DNA of 64,000 nucleotides from Pseudomonas sp. IB20 (GTDB taxonomy: Bacteria > Pseudomonadota > Gammaproteobacteria > Pseudomonadales > Pseudomonadaceae). The stretch is taken from positions 3,765,284 to 3,829,283 of the forward strand of contig NZ_CP046103.1 in assembly GCF_009707325.1 (NCBI RefSeq). Reading direction: 5' to 3'. Shown in pieces: positions 44,384 through 53,056 of this stretch. The position numbers and the translations under genes were made by a program. The notes under the pieces are model-generated. The model worked only from the letters and a program-made list of their open reading frames with translations, was not told the origin of the DNA and did no database searches. The stretch's first letter is position 1, and each line of letters opens with the position of its first letter.

Positions 44384-46137
44384 AAAATCTCCATCCGCCC
44401 AGTGTTGGAGGCGGTCTGCCCCTCAAGCGGCTCGTTGTGCAATGCGTGAAAGAGCGCCCAGGCCAGGTCGGCATGGCCGGTGTTGTCGTTGCGCCCTGCG
44501 GTGTAGGTGTACTGGCGCCCGCCTGCGGTGACGGTCTTACGGATCGCCATCAGCGACTGCGCCATGTCGGTCCATCCGGCGTCGAACTCCAGCCGGCCGT
44601 TGTGGATCACGTCATAGGCCTTGAGCACCAGACGCGTTTTGACTTCGGGCGAATAGCTGAAGGTGGTCACCGCCGGGAAGAACTGGCGCACCAGCTGCGC
44701 CACGCCGCTACCCAACCCGGTGACATCTATCCCGATGTAGGTCACCCAGTAGCGGTCGCAAACGCTTTTGATAAATGCCGCCTGGGCCGCAAAGTCCATG
44801 CCCCGGAACTGATGCCGCTCCAGCACGCGGAACTTGCCACCCGGTACCAGGGGAGGCGCGACCACCACCAGGCCGGAACAATCGCCGGTTTCGGCGGGGT
44901 CGTAGCCGATCCAGACCTGGCGGTCGCCGAACGGACGCATGGCGAACGGCTTGTAGTCCTCAGCCCACTCAACCCAGCTGTCGACCATGCAGCTCTGCAA
45001 CAACGCCAGGGGGAAAATGCTCGCCCCATCGTCCACAAATTCGCACATCAGCAGGTTGGCGAACGCCTCGGGGCTGTACTCCCGGCGCAGCTCCTCAATG
45101 TCGAACAGGTCACAGCCGCCGTGTTCAGCGTCTAGGATGGTGACGATCTGCCGCCACAAGCGGTCCTCGCAGAACCGCCCCTGCTGGAGCGCCCCGTGGG
45201 AAACGTCGACCTTGGTGTGTTGAGCCGCTGGCTTGCCCTTGTTGAAGCGCTCGCCAGTCCAGAAGGTATAGGCCTCATGGGCCATGCTGGACGGCGTCGA
45301 GAAGTAGGTTTTGCGCCACTTCTTGTGCATCGCCATGCCCGAGGCAACCTTGTTCAGCTCCTCAAACTTGAACGTCCAGAAGAATTCGTCGAAGTAGAAA
45401 TTGCCATGGTAGCCCTGGGCGGTACGCGCATTGGTTCCGAGAAAAAACAGCTCGGCGCCGTTGGGTAATACGATGGGATCGCCCGTCAGCTCGACACCGA
45501 TGACCTCGCGGGCAAATGCCTGGATGTACCCGCGAAACAGATAGGCTTGGTTTTTCGACGCAGACAGGAAGATCTGATTGCGCCCGGTTTCCAGCGCATC
45601 AAGAAACGCCTCGCGAGCGAAGTAGTAAGTCGCGCCGATCTGCCGACTTTTGAGGATGACGCGGGTGCGCTGGTTGCCGGCCCGGTACCAGTCTTTCTGA
45701 TAGTCGAAACAGCCGTCGATAAACGCTTCGCGCAGCAGCTCGATCTGCTCTTCGCTAATGTCGTTTTTCGGGGTCTTTTTCTTCGGGCCTTCGTTTCGCT
45801 TAGCCAGGTTCGGGTTGAGTTCGGTTTCGGTACCGCCACCCTGAAAGCGCTGGATTCTGGCCTGGCGTTCCAGCTGACGGTGCAGCAGGTCAATTTCCTT
45901 AAAGTCACCGCCGCTCTTACCCTCTTTGAGAATCAGCTGCACCAGCCGCGCTTCCAGCGCCCCGCCGATACGCTCGACGTTATCAGCCCGGTCCCATTCG
46001 TCGCGGGCCTTCCAGCTGTGTAGCGTTTTTTCCTTCTCGCCCGTAGCCTCGGCAATCTCGCAGATACGCCAGCCCATCCAATACAGAAACTTGGATTGGC
46101 GCCGGGGATCGATAGGGAGCAGTTCAGTCGTAGTCAT
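44380..46137 (-). CDS. Phage terminase ATPase subunit (P2 gpP family)
   Basis: The protein has 585 aa. An N-terminal HTH-like region precedes the ATPase core with VILKSRQIGATYYFAREAFL, and a C-terminal RNaseH-like nuclease domain includes WIGYDPAETGDCSGLVVV. It drives packaging together with gpM. It appears complete and starts the divergent P-Q transcript, opposite the scaffold gene. Confidence 0.94.
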   Translation of the reverse strand: MTTTELLPIDPRRQSKFLYWMGWRICEIAEATGEKEKTLHSWKARDEWDRADNVERIGGALEARLVQLILKEGKSGGDFKEIDLLHRQLERQARIQRFQGGGTETELNPNLAKRNEGPKKKTPKNDISEEQIELLREAFIDGCFDYQKDWYRAGNQRTRVILKSRQIGATYYFAREAFLDALETGRNQIFLSASKNQAYLFRGYIQAFAREVIGVELTGDPIVLPNGAELFFLGTNARTAQGYHGNFYFDEFFWTFKFEELNKVASGMAMHKKWRKTYFSTPSSMAHEAYTFWTGERFNKGKPAAQHTKVDVSHGALQQGRFCEDRLWRQIVTILDAEHGGCDLFDIEELRREYSPEAFANLLMCEFVDDGASIFPLALLQSCMVDSWVEWAEDYKPFAMRPFGDRQVWIGYDPAETGDCSGLVVVAPPLVPGGKFRVLERHQFRGMDFAAQAAFIKSVCDRYWVTYIGIDVTGLGSGVAQLVRQFFPAVTTFSYSPEVKTRLVLKAYDVIHNGRLEFDAGWTDMAQSLMAIRKTVTAGGRQYTYTAGRNDNTGHADLAWALFHALHNEPLEGQTASNTGRMEIF

Positions 46138-46183
46138 GGCCGCGATGCTGCCGCCCGCGCCTGCGAGTCAGTAGCACCGGCCC

Positions 46184-46204
46184 TTGTAGCTGCCCTCCTT
46201 ACAA
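46184..46204. promoter_or_regulatory. Late-promoter dyad TTGTA-N11-TACAA between gpP and gpO
   Basis: TTGTA (46184-46188) and TACAA (46200-46204) flank 11 bases in the divergent P/O region. The same dyad occurs before gpV and before gpFI. P2-type late promoters are activated by Ogr/Delta proteins at TGT-N12-ACA-like dyads about 55 bases upstream. This matches in place, with one base more spacing. Confidence 0.6.
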
Positions 46205-46292
46205 ACCCGTCCCGTTGCCGCAACTCGCGCGCGTCACGACCATGCCCCTCATTGCAACGCACTTAGCGCCCAACGCATTGAGGATTCCCGGC

Positions 46293-47123
46293 ATGAAGAA
46301 ATTTCGCAGTAATTGGTTCCGTGTCGCCGTCGAGGGCGCTACCTCGGACAAACGCACCATCAAACGCAGCTGGCTGGAACAGGCTGCCAGGAACTTCAAT
46401 CCAGCGACCTATGGCGCCCGCATCTGGCTGGAACACTTCCGCAGCCTGCTGCCCGATAGCCCTTTCAAAGCATACGGCGACGTGCTGGCGGTCAAGACCG
46501 AAGAAGTAGAAGTCAACGGCCAGAAAAAACTGGCCCTGTTCGCCCAGGTTGAGCCAACCCCCGACCTGATCGCCATGAACAAGGCCAGGCAGAAGATCTA
46601 CACCTCGATTGAGATCGACGACAGCTTCTCCGATACCGGGGAAGCCTACATCGTAGGTCTGGCGGTAACTGACTCACCCGCCAGCCTGGGAACCGATGTG
46701 CTGGCCTTCTCCGCGCAAAAGCCAGATTCCAGCCCGTTCAAGGATCGCCACTACTCCGCGACCTCCATGTTCACCGAGGCGGTCGAGACCGAACTGACCT
46801 TCGAAGAGTTCGAAGAAAAACCAGGCATCGGCACCCAACTGCTCAGCACCGTCAAGGCGTTGCTCACCGGCAAACAAGCCAAAGACGACTCCGAATTCAG
46901 CCAGATCGGCGAAGCCGTGCAAACCCTGGCCGAACACGTCAAGGATCTGCCGGAGCAATTGGCCGCCGAGAAGAAGTTCTCCGGGGAGCTGAAAACCAAG
47001 GTTGATCAGCTCAGCAAAGACTTGGGCGACCTGAAAACCAAGCTCTCCAGCACCCAAGACCACAGCCAAAAGGAACGCCCCCAGGTATCCGGCGGCGATA
47101 ACCAGGTCGTGACCGACTGCTGA
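46293..47123 (+). CDS. Capsid scaffolding protein (P2 gpO family)
   Basis: The protein has 276 aa. It begins MKKFRSNWFRVAVEGATSD. The N-terminal serine protease part includes WLEHFRSLLPDSPF and the catalytic-type AVTDSPASLGT. The C-terminal coiled-coil scaffold holds ELKTKVDQLSKDLGDL. It shapes the procapsid and cleaves head proteins. The start at 46293 has GAGG ten bases upstream. Confidence 0.93.
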   Translation: MKKFRSNWFRVAVEGATSDKRTIKRSWLEQAARNFNPATYGARIWLEHFRSLLPDSPFKAYGDVLAVKTEEVEVNGQKKLALFAQVEPTPDLIAMNKARQKIYTSIEIDDSFSDTGEAYIVGLAVTDSPASLGTDVLAFSAQKPDSSPFKDRHYSATSMFTEAVETELTFEEFEEKPGIGTQLLSTVKALLTGKQAKDDSEFSQIGEAVQTLAEHVKDLPEQLAAEKKFSGELKTKVDQLSKDLGDLKTKLSSTQDHSQKERPQVSGGDNQVVTDC

Positions 47124-47166
47124 CAGTCAGCCCACCACAGCCCCCGAATAACGAAGGACAGCCACC

Positions 47167-48174
47167 ATGCGCAACGATACCCGTACCGTCTTCAACGCCT
47201 ATCTGGGCCAACTGGCCAAGCTCCACGGCGTACCTGATGTCACCACCAAATTTGCCACTGCTCCCAGCGTCACCCAGACCCTGGAAACTCGAATGCAAGA
47301 ATCCAGTCAGTTCTTGAGCGCCATCAACATCTACGGCGTCGCCGAGCAGATGGGCGAAAAGATCGGCATGGGCATTGGCGGGCCGAACGCAGGCACCACT
47401 GACACCAACACCAAAGATCGCGAAACCAGCGACATCAGTACGCTCGATGACCGTGGTTACTTCTGCTCGCAGACCAACTTTGACACCCACCTGCGCTACA
47501 GCAAGCTCGATGCCTGGGCCAAGTTCCCTGACTTCCAGGCCCGTATTCGTGACGCCATCCTGAAACGCCAGGCGCTGGACCGCATTCTGATCGGCTGGAA
47601 CGGCGCCAGTCGCGCCGCGACCTCCAACCCCGCCACCAATCCGCTGCGCCAGGACGTCAACATTGGTTGGCTGCAAAAAATGCGCGCCGAAAACGCTGCC
47701 CGCGTCATGAAAGAGGTGGTCGAAGGCTCCGGCAAAATCACCATCGGCGCCGGCAAGGACTTCGCGAACCTTGACGCCTTGGTATTCAGCATGGTCCAGG
47801 AGTTTATTGCCCCGTGGTACCAGGAAGATCCCGACCTGGTGGTGATCTGCGGTCGCCAACTGCTGGCCGACAAGTACTTCCCAATCATCAACAAAGACCA
47901 TGCCCCGACCGAAATGCTGGCCGCTGACATCGTCACCAGCCAGAAACGCATCGGCAACCTGCCGGCAGTCCGCGTGCCTTACTTCCCACCACGCGGGTTG
48001 TTGGTCACCAAGCTGGAAAACCTCTCGATCTACTGGCAGGAAGGCAGCCGTCGCCGCACCGTCGTCGACAATGCCAAACGCGACCGCATCGAAAACTACG
48101 AGTCGGTGAATGACGCCTACGTCATTGAAGACCTGGAATGTGCCTCGCTCGCTGAAAACATCGAACTGGCATAA
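47167..48174 (+). CDS. Major capsid protein (P2 gpN family)
   Basis: The protein has 335 aa of the P2 capsid family, with FLSAINIYGVAEQMGEKIGM and the C-terminal SRRRTVVDNAKRDRIENYES. It is probably cleaved near residue 31 by gpO, as in P2. Full length. Confidence 0.95.
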   Translation: MRNDTRTVFNAYLGQLAKLHGVPDVTTKFATAPSVTQTLETRMQESSQFLSAINIYGVAEQMGEKIGMGIGGPNAGTTDTNTKDRETSDISTLDDRGYFCSQTNFDTHLRYSKLDAWAKFPDFQARIRDAILKRQALDRILIGWNGASRAATSNPATNPLRQDVNIGWLQKMRAENAARVMKEVVEGSGKITIGAGKDFANLDALVFSMVQEFIAPWYQEDPDLVVICGRQLLADKYFPIINKDHAPTEMLAADIVTSQKRIGNLPAVRVPYFPPRGLLVTKLENLSIYWQEGSRRRTVVDNAKRDRIENYESVNDAYVIEDLECASLAENIELA

Positions 48175-48185
48175 GGCGACCGACC

Positions 48186-48884
48186 ATGACCAATCCTTGC
48201 CGTCGTCACTTTCAACGTGTCACTGCCGCCCTGGAGGCGGCAGCCGTTGAGCCGACTCAAACCATGGCCGGCGCCACGGCTTACGAGCACCAGCTCAACC
48301 AATTGCTACAGGATCGCCTGCGCCTGAAACAGGTGCAGTCAAACCAGGGCAAAGCCGAACTCAAGCGCCAGTTGCTGCCCGACTACATCCCTTACGTTCA
48401 GGGAGTGCTGGAGGCCGGTCAGGGCGCGCAAGACGAGGTGATGACCACGGTCATGGTATGGCGCTTCGATGCCGGCGACTTTACGGGCGGCCTTGATATC
48501 GCAACCTACGTGCTGAAACACAAGATGGTCATGCCTGACCGTTTCGCTCGCACACTGGGGTGCCTGGTAGCCGAAGAAGTCGCCACGGCGGCGTTTAAGG
48601 CTCAGAAGGTCAATGAGCCGTTCGACTTGGCAATCCTGCACCGCACGGCCGAGCTGACCGAATCCGAAGACATGCCCGACCAGGCCCGCGCCAAGCTGTT
48701 CCTGGCTCTTGGTCGCGCCACGCTGGAGGGCATCACCGAAGAAAAACCCGGCCAACCTGGTCAGGTTCAGGCTGGTGTCGACCTGCTAAAACAAGCCATC
48801 GCCCTGCACGATGCATGCGGCGGCAAGAAAGATCTGGAGCGGGCAGACCGCCTGCTAAACAAACTCGCTGCCACTAGCAGCTAA
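48186..48884 (+). CDS. Phage terminase endonuclease subunit (P2 gpM family)
   Basis: The protein has 232 aa of the small-terminase gpM family, including YIPYVQGVLEAGQGAQDEVM and WRFDAGDFTGGLDIATYVL. It cuts cos sites with gpP. It starts 11 bases after the capsid gene. Confidence 0.92.
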   Translation: MTNPCRRHFQRVTAALEAAAVEPTQTMAGATAYEHQLNQLLQDRLRLKQVQSNQGKAELKRQLLPDYIPYVQGVLEAGQGAQDEVMTTVMVWRFDAGDFTGGLDIATYVLKHKMVMPDRFARTLGCLVAEEVATAAFKAQKVNEPFDLAILHRTAELTESEDMPDQARAKLFLALGRATLEGITEEKPGQPGQVQAGVDLLKQAIALHDACGGKKDLERADRLLNKLAATSS

Positions 48885-48982
48885 CCGAGCGTCCCCACGC
48901 ACCCCGCCGGCTCGGGGCGGATCGGCCAGGCCGCTCCTCCTGAACGTGAAGCCCCGATCACCGGCGATCTATCGGAGCAGTC

Positions 48983-49279
48983 ATGAACACCGCCTTTGCC
49001 AACCTCTACCAGAGTGTTTTCACTCCAACGGAATCTGAACGGCGCTTGGCTGCTGCGGCTGAACAGTACGTGGCCGAGACAGAGGCTTACGACCGCACCG
49101 TCTGCACCGGCACTATTGTGAAAGGCTCCATCATGCCGGCCGACTCGCAAGAACGTGGGCTGGTGAACCGCAACGCCCTGCGAGCGATGGACCGTCTCTG
49201 TACGCAACACCCCGAATTCACACGGCAGCAGATCCTGCGCGAAGTTACCCTCGCAGACATCCGAGGCCCTTCCTCTTGA
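48983..49279 (+). CDS. Hypothetical phage protein between gpM and gpL
   Basis: The protein has 98 aa with no recognised domain. It is mostly helical and hydrophilic, and its stop overlaps the TTG start of gpL. P2 itself has no gene here, so it is an addition of this phage branch. Confidence 0.65.
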   Translation: MNTAFANLYQSVFTPTESERRLAAAAEQYVAETEAYDRTVCTGTIVKGSIMPADSQERGLVNRNALRAMDRLCTQHPEFTRQQILREVTLADIRGPSS

Positions 49280-49737
49280 GTGCCTTCGTAGCCAGTGGCC
49301 CAGTTACCGGCGGTCACATCAACACCGACCCGTTCTGGCCCTCAATTGATCTTGAGCAGCTGCGTGCCACTCTGCGCATCGACAATAGTGTCACGCCAGC
49401 GCGTCTTGAAACTGCCGTGATCGCCGCAGCCATCAACCTCAACCGCGAACTGGGCGAATGGCGTGCAACTCAACAGGCTGCTGGCTACGCCACGCTGGAC
49501 GACGTTCCAGGTGACCGCATCAAGGATGTGTCAGTAAAAGCACACCTCTACCGCCGCGCTATCGAAGCCGGTACCGGCGCCGAAGTCTGCGAGCGCTACC
49601 GCGACTACAGCGCGACCAACACTGGCAACAGCAAAGCTGAGGAAGTCACACCGACCATCGACGACTACCGCCGCGATCTGCGCTGGGCAGTCCGTGACTT
49701 CCTCGGGTTGAGCCGCACCACCGTGGAGCTGATCTAA
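49276..49737 (+). CDS. Head completion/stabilization protein (P2 gpL family)
   Basis: The protein has 153 aa, with FWPSIDLEQLRATLRIDNSV and the C-terminal RDLRWAVRDFLGLSRTTVEL typical of gpL. It closes the filled head. The start is TTG at 49276, overlapping the previous stop, and the stop overlaps the gpX start. Confidence 0.9.
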   Translation: MSAFVASGPVTGGHINTDPFWPSIDLEQLRATLRIDNSVTPARLETAVIAAAINLNRELGEWRATQQAAGYATLDDVPGDRIKDVSVKAHLYRRAIEAGTGAEVCERYRDYSATNTGNSKAEEVTPTIDDYRRDLRWAVRDFLGLSRTTVELI

Positions 49738-49949
49738 TGCCCACATCCATTCGCACCAATCAAAATGAAACCGTAGACGCCCTCTGCTGGCGGTTCTACG
49801 GACGCACCGCGGGCGTCACCGAGACAGTGCTTGAGGCCAACCCCGGCCTGGCCGACCACGGCCCAATCCTGCCGCAAGGCCTTGTCGTCAATATGCCCGA
49901 AGCCCAAACCAGCGCGCCTCAGCGGCAGATGGTGCAGCTATGGAACTGA
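49737..49949 (+). CDS. Tail protein X (P2 gpX, LysM-like)
   Basis: The protein has 70 aa. The LysM-like fold is seen in DALCWRFYGRTAGVTETVLE and ILPQGLVVNMPE. In P2 it is a small essential tail component. Full length. Confidence 0.92.
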   Translation: MPTSIRTNQNETVDALCWRFYGRTAGVTETVLEANPGLADHGPILPQGLVVNMPEAQTSAPQRQMVQLWN

Positions 49950-49976
49950 CCCTCTGCAATCAAGGAAACCCACACC

Positions 49977-50285
49977 ATGGCTGATCCGACTTCCAGCGTT
50001 GTGACTGGTCTGCTCATTGGTTTGGGCCTGTCCACCGTGACGCCCGTCATCGACGACGGGGCGCTATTCGGCGCCATCCTCGGCGCCTGGCTTGTTACCA
50101 GTACCAAGCGTGATCTCAAAGTCTGGCAACGGCTGGGCTCACTGTTCCTGTCGGCCGGCGTGGGCTATTTGTTCGCGCCCATGGTCTGTGCCTTGGTGGT
50201 CATCCCGATCAGCATCAAACTGATGGTTTGGGTGGAAAAGGCGGACATCTGGGACATCTGGCGTCGCATCAGAGGGGGCACCTGA
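49977..50285 (+). CDS. Phage membrane protein, putative holin/antiholin
   Basis: The protein has 102 aa with about three hydrophobic helices (VTGLLIGLGLSTVTPV, LFGAILGAWLVTS, YLFAPMVCALVVIPISI) and a charged end. It stands first in the lysis cassette, before another small membrane protein and the endolysin. Confidence 0.75.
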   Translation: MADPTSSVVTGLLIGLGLSTVTPVIDDGALFGAILGAWLVTSTKRDLKVWQRLGSLFLSAGVGYLFAPMVCALVVIPISIKLMVWVEKADIWDIWRRIRGGT

Positions 50286-50286
50286 T

Positions 50287-50565
50287 ATGCAGAACATCGA
50301 ACTGGCCGTGCAGTTGATCGCGGCAATCGCCTACCTGCTGAGTGCCCTGCGCCTGGCCTGCTACACCCGAGGTGATGCGCGGTACCGGCGCAGTATCTCG
50401 CTGCTGGCAAGCCTGTTTGGCGCCACGTTGTGCATCTGCGGTTTGGAGATCCTGTTGGAGCGTCAGCCCACCAGCCTCGGGCAGACAGCTGCCATCGTGC
50501 TGCTCTGCATCCTTATTTTCCGTTCAGGCGGCAACGTCGCCGCCCTGTTGAGGCCCAGCGCATGA
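50287..50565 (+). CDS. Phage holin family protein
   Basis: The protein has 92 aa with three predicted helices (LIAAIAYLLSALRLACY, LLASLFGATLCICGLEILLE, AAIVLLCILIF) and short loops, fitting a class I holin. The stop overlaps the endolysin start. Together with the gene before it, it probably forms the holin/antiholin pair. Confidence 0.8.
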   Translation: MQNIELAVQLIAAIAYLLSALRLACYTRGDARYRRSISLLASLFGATLCICGLEILLERQPTSLGQTAAIVLLCILIFRSGGNVAALLRPSA

Positions 50566-51407
50566 CCACCACCCTACGCCACGGCGACCGCTCGCAAGCG
50601 GTGCTGATGCTGCAAAAGAACCTCGTAAAGAACGGCGCCAACCTGATACCGGATGGGCACTACGGCGATGCCACTGAATCCGCCGTGCGCGCATACCAGG
50701 TAAAAGTCGGCCTAGTCGCCGATGGAGTCGCCGGCACCAAAACCCAGACCAGCCTTGCCGGCGGCGACTGCGCCCAGCTGCTGCGCAACCACGACCTGGT
50801 GGTCGCTGCAGAACGTCTCGGCGTACCGCTGGCGAGCATCTACACGGTCAATGAGGTGGAATCCAAGGGCAAGGGCTTCCTCGACAACGGCAAGCCAGTG
50901 ATCCTGTTCGAAAGGCACATCATGTACCGCCAGCTCGCCACCGCTCGAAACGCAGGCGATGACCCGGCAGAACTCAAACGTCACGCCGATCAACTCGCCA
51001 CCGCCAATCCTGCCCTGGTCAACCCAAAGCCGGGTGGATACATCGGCGGTACGGCCGAACACCAGCGGCTGGCCATGGCCCGCCTGATCGATGACACCGC
51101 CGCCTTGGAGTCGGCTTCCTGGGGTGCCTTCCAGATCATGGGGTTCCATTGGAAGCGACTCGGCTATGCCAGCGTGCAGGAATTTGTGGCGGCGATGAGT
51201 GCCGGCGAATCGCAGCAGCTCGACGCCTTTACCCGCTTCATCGAAACCGACCCGGTGCTACACAAGGCCCTCAAAGCCCGCAAATGGGCCGAGTTCGCCA
51301 AGCTCTACAACGGGCCGGATTACCTGCGCAATCTCTACGACACCAAGCTCCAGCGCGCCTACGAGCGGCACGCCGGCTGCGAGTGCGGGCAAGGGGTGGC
51401 GGCATGA
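50562..51407 (+). CDS. Endolysin: peptidoglycan-binding domain plus N-acetylmuramidase
   Basis: The protein has 281 aa. Residues 1-65 are a PG-binding_1 domain (GDRSQAVLMLQKNLVKNGAN). The rest is an N-acetylmuramidase (DUF3380-like) with the catalytic Glu in YTVNEVESKGKGFLDNG and the later WGAFQIMGFHWKRLGY. It degrades the cell wall at lysis. It starts inside the end of the holin gene. Confidence 0.9.
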   Translation: MTTTLRHGDRSQAVLMLQKNLVKNGANLIPDGHYGDATESAVRAYQVKVGLVADGVAGTKTQTSLAGGDCAQLLRNHDLVVAAERLGVPLASIYTVNEVESKGKGFLDNGKPVILFERHIMYRQLATARNAGDDPAELKRHADQLATANPALVNPKPGGYIGGTAEHQRLAMARLIDDTAALESASWGAFQIMGFHWKRLGYASVQEFVAAMSAGESQQLDAFTRFIETDPVLHKALKARKWAEFAKLYNGPDYLRNLYDTKLQRAYERHAGCECGQGVAA

Positions 51408-51607
51408 TCGACTTCGAAGCGTTGCAGAAATTACGCGTGCAGGACGGTGACCTACTAGTGGTGCCGGAGTCGACCGAACAGGACGACATGGAATTGTTGG
51501 CTGAATCCATCCAAATAATGAACGGCGCCCGGGCCGTGATCGTGCGCGGCCCCATCAAGCAGCTCGACACCGCCGCCATGAACAAACTCGGTTGGTACCG
51601 CGCGTGA
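51404..51607 (+). CDS. Small hypothetical phage protein
   Basis: The protein has 67 aa and no recognised domain. It overlaps the endolysin stop (ATGA) and its own stop overlaps the Rz GTG start, so it is translated as part of the lysis cassette. Confidence 0.7.
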   Translation: MIDFEALQKLRVQDGDLLVVPESTEQDDMELLAESIQIMNGARAVIVRGPIKQLDTAAMNKLGWYRA

Positions 51608-52047
51608 GCACCCTGCGCCAGGCCCTATACGGCTTCGCTCTGCTGGGTGCCCTGGTGCTGCTGATATGGGGTCAGCAACAGCGCATCGACGTTGCCGAAG
51701 GCCAAGCCGAACGTGAAAAGGATACGGCCAACACGGCCCGCAAGGACGCCGACCGCAACCTGGTGACCGTCAACACACTCACCGACACCCTGAAACAAGA
51801 ACGTAATGCACAGAGCCTCCTACGCAGCCAGCAAGACCAACTGCGCCTGGGTCTGGCGAAGCGCGAGAGAACCATAGAGGAACTGAAACTTGAAAATGAC
51901 GACCTTCAGAAATGGGCTGATCAGCCTTTGCCTGACGCTGCTCGCCGGCTGCGCGAGCGCCCCGCCCTCACCGGCGCCGCAGCTTACCGTGACTGGCTGT
52001 CCGGCCGTGGTGCCGTGCGTCCTCCCCGCGACCAGCCCGCGCAGTAA
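51604..52047 (+). CDS. Rz-like spanin, inner membrane subunit (LysB)
   Basis: The protein has 147 aa. An N-terminal signal-anchor (YGFALLGALVLLIWG) precedes a long periplasmic coiled coil and a Pro-rich end. Rz fuses inner and outer membrane with the nested Rz1 lipoprotein. The start is GTG at 51604. Confidence 0.87.
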   Translation: MSTLRQALYGFALLGALVLLIWGQQQRIDVAEGQAEREKDTANTARKDADRNLVTVNTLTDTLKQERNAQSLLRSQQDQLRLGLAKRERTIEELKLENDDLQKWADQPLPDAARRLRERPALTGAAAYRDWLSGRGAVRPPRDQPAQ

Positions 52048-52147
52048 CGGCGACCAGCTCACCGACCAGGACCGCGCCGAAACGGCTTGGGCTGATTGCG
52101 CCGCCCAGGTCGACATGGTCTACAAACACCAGCAGGCACAACCATGA
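51896..52147 (+). CDS. Rz1-like spanin, outer membrane lipoprotein (LysC), nested in Rz
   Basis: The protein has 83 aa encoded in another frame inside and past the Rz gene. It has a signal peptide with lipobox LTLLAGC, then a Pro-rich segment (ASAPPSPAPQL). This embedded arrangement is typical of P2 lysB/lysC. Confidence 0.88.
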   Translation: MTTFRNGLISLCLTLLAGCASAPPSPAPQLTVTGCPAVVPCVLPATSPRSNGDQLTDQDRAETAWADCAAQVDMVYKHQQAQP

Positions 52148-52626
52148 ACAAACCCGAAAGCCTGCGTGCTCACCTGCTGGCCACCGTCGCCGACTTCAAG
52201 CACGACCCCGACCGTCTGTTGATATTCATCGACAACGGCAAGGTCCGTTGCACGGCCGCACATACCCTGTCGTTTGAATACAGCTTTGATCTGCAGATCA
52301 TCCTCACCGAGTTCGCCGGTCACCCCGACAGCGTGATTCTGCCCATCCTGGGCTGGCTCAGCGTCAATCAGTCTGAGCTGCTGGAAAACCTAGACAAGGT
52401 CAAAGACGGCATTCAGTTCGAAGCCGACATCCTCGACAATAGCAAAGTGGACCTCAGCATCACCCTGCCACTGACAGAGAAGGTTGTGGTCGGCAAGGAT
52501 GACCAGGGCAACACCACCGTGAAGCACCCGAACGAACCACAGTACGTAGCGGGCTACCTCGATCCGAACTGGAGGCCTGGGGCACAGGGCAACACCAGTG
52601 AGTGGAGAGTGCCGGATGGCGAATAA
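52144..52626 (+). CDS. Tail completion protein (P2 gpR family)
   Basis: The protein has 160 aa. It begins MNKPESLRAHLLATVADFKH and carries the FEYSFDLQIILTEFAGHPD segment of gpR. It is the tail terminator that joins head and tail in P2-like phages. It overlaps the gpS start and appears complete. Confidence 0.9.
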   Translation: MNKPESLRAHLLATVADFKHDPDRLLIFIDNGKVRCTAAHTLSFEYSFDLQIILTEFAGHPDSVILPILGWLSVNQSELLENLDKVKDGIQFEADILDNSKVDLSITLPLTEKVVVGKDDQGNTTVKHPNEPQYVAGYLDPNWRPGAQGNTSEWRVPDGE

Positions 52627-52864
52627 ACTGGAAGCACTGGAGACCTGGGCGGCGGTGCTGATGGATCGGCTGGAGCCAGGCGAACGCAGCAAGCTGGCGC
52701 GGAGCATCGGCCAGGTGCTGCGCCGCAATCAGCAGAAGCGCGTGATGGCGCAGGAAAACCCGGACGGGAGCAAGTTTGCGCCACGTAAGCAGCGGAACCT
52801 GCGCGGAAAGCAGGGCCGGGTTCGTCGAAAGTTAGCGATGTTCAAAGTGCCCACAAAAATATAG
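52616..52864 (+). pseudogene. Truncated gpS (virion morphogenesis / tail completion)
   Basis: Only 82 residues remain, against about 150 in P2 gpS. The N-terminal part (MANKLEALETWAAVLMDRLE) and the RKQRNLRGKQGRVRRKLAMF segment are normal, but the chain then runs into AT-rich sequence and stops at once. A deletion joint near 52848-52856 removed the C-terminal half and fused the gene tail-to-tail with a remnant on the other strand. Tail completion is probably lost. Confidence 0.85.
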
Positions 52865-52956
52865 TCATCACTCTTTATACTTTTGGACCAGGGAGCAAGT
52901 GCCTCTAAAAAGCCTTGAGCCGTTTTGAACTTTCTCTCGTTAATATATCCCTTCAT
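52848..52956 (-). pseudogene. N-terminal remnant of an FRG-domain-like accessory gene
   Basis: On the minus strand from ATG 52956 the frame reads MKGYINERKFKTAQGFLEAL and then a SDDYIF segment, which resembles the beginning of FRG-domain proteins (the domain's DYIFRG region). After about 37 codons it runs into antisense gpS sequence, marking the deletion joint. In P2 the interval between S and V carries orf30, also on the opposite strand and linked to lysogenic conversion. The local base composition is much lower in GC than the phage genes. Confidence 0.5.
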
Positions 52957-52988
52957 AACTCCCCCATCAGTCCGTTAGACTTTCAACC

Positions 52989-53009
52989 TTGTAATACGAC
53001 TTGCTACAA
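52989..53009. promoter_or_regulatory. Late-promoter dyad TTGTA-N11-TACAA before gpV
   Basis: TTGTA (52989-52993) and TACAA (53005-53009) lie 48 bases before the gpV start, where P2 has its V late promoter. It is identical in layout to the sites at 46184 and 55622. Confidence 0.65.
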
Positions 53010-53056
53010 GTCGTTACCTCTTTCGTGCGCGCGACGAACTCTACACCATCGGCGCC

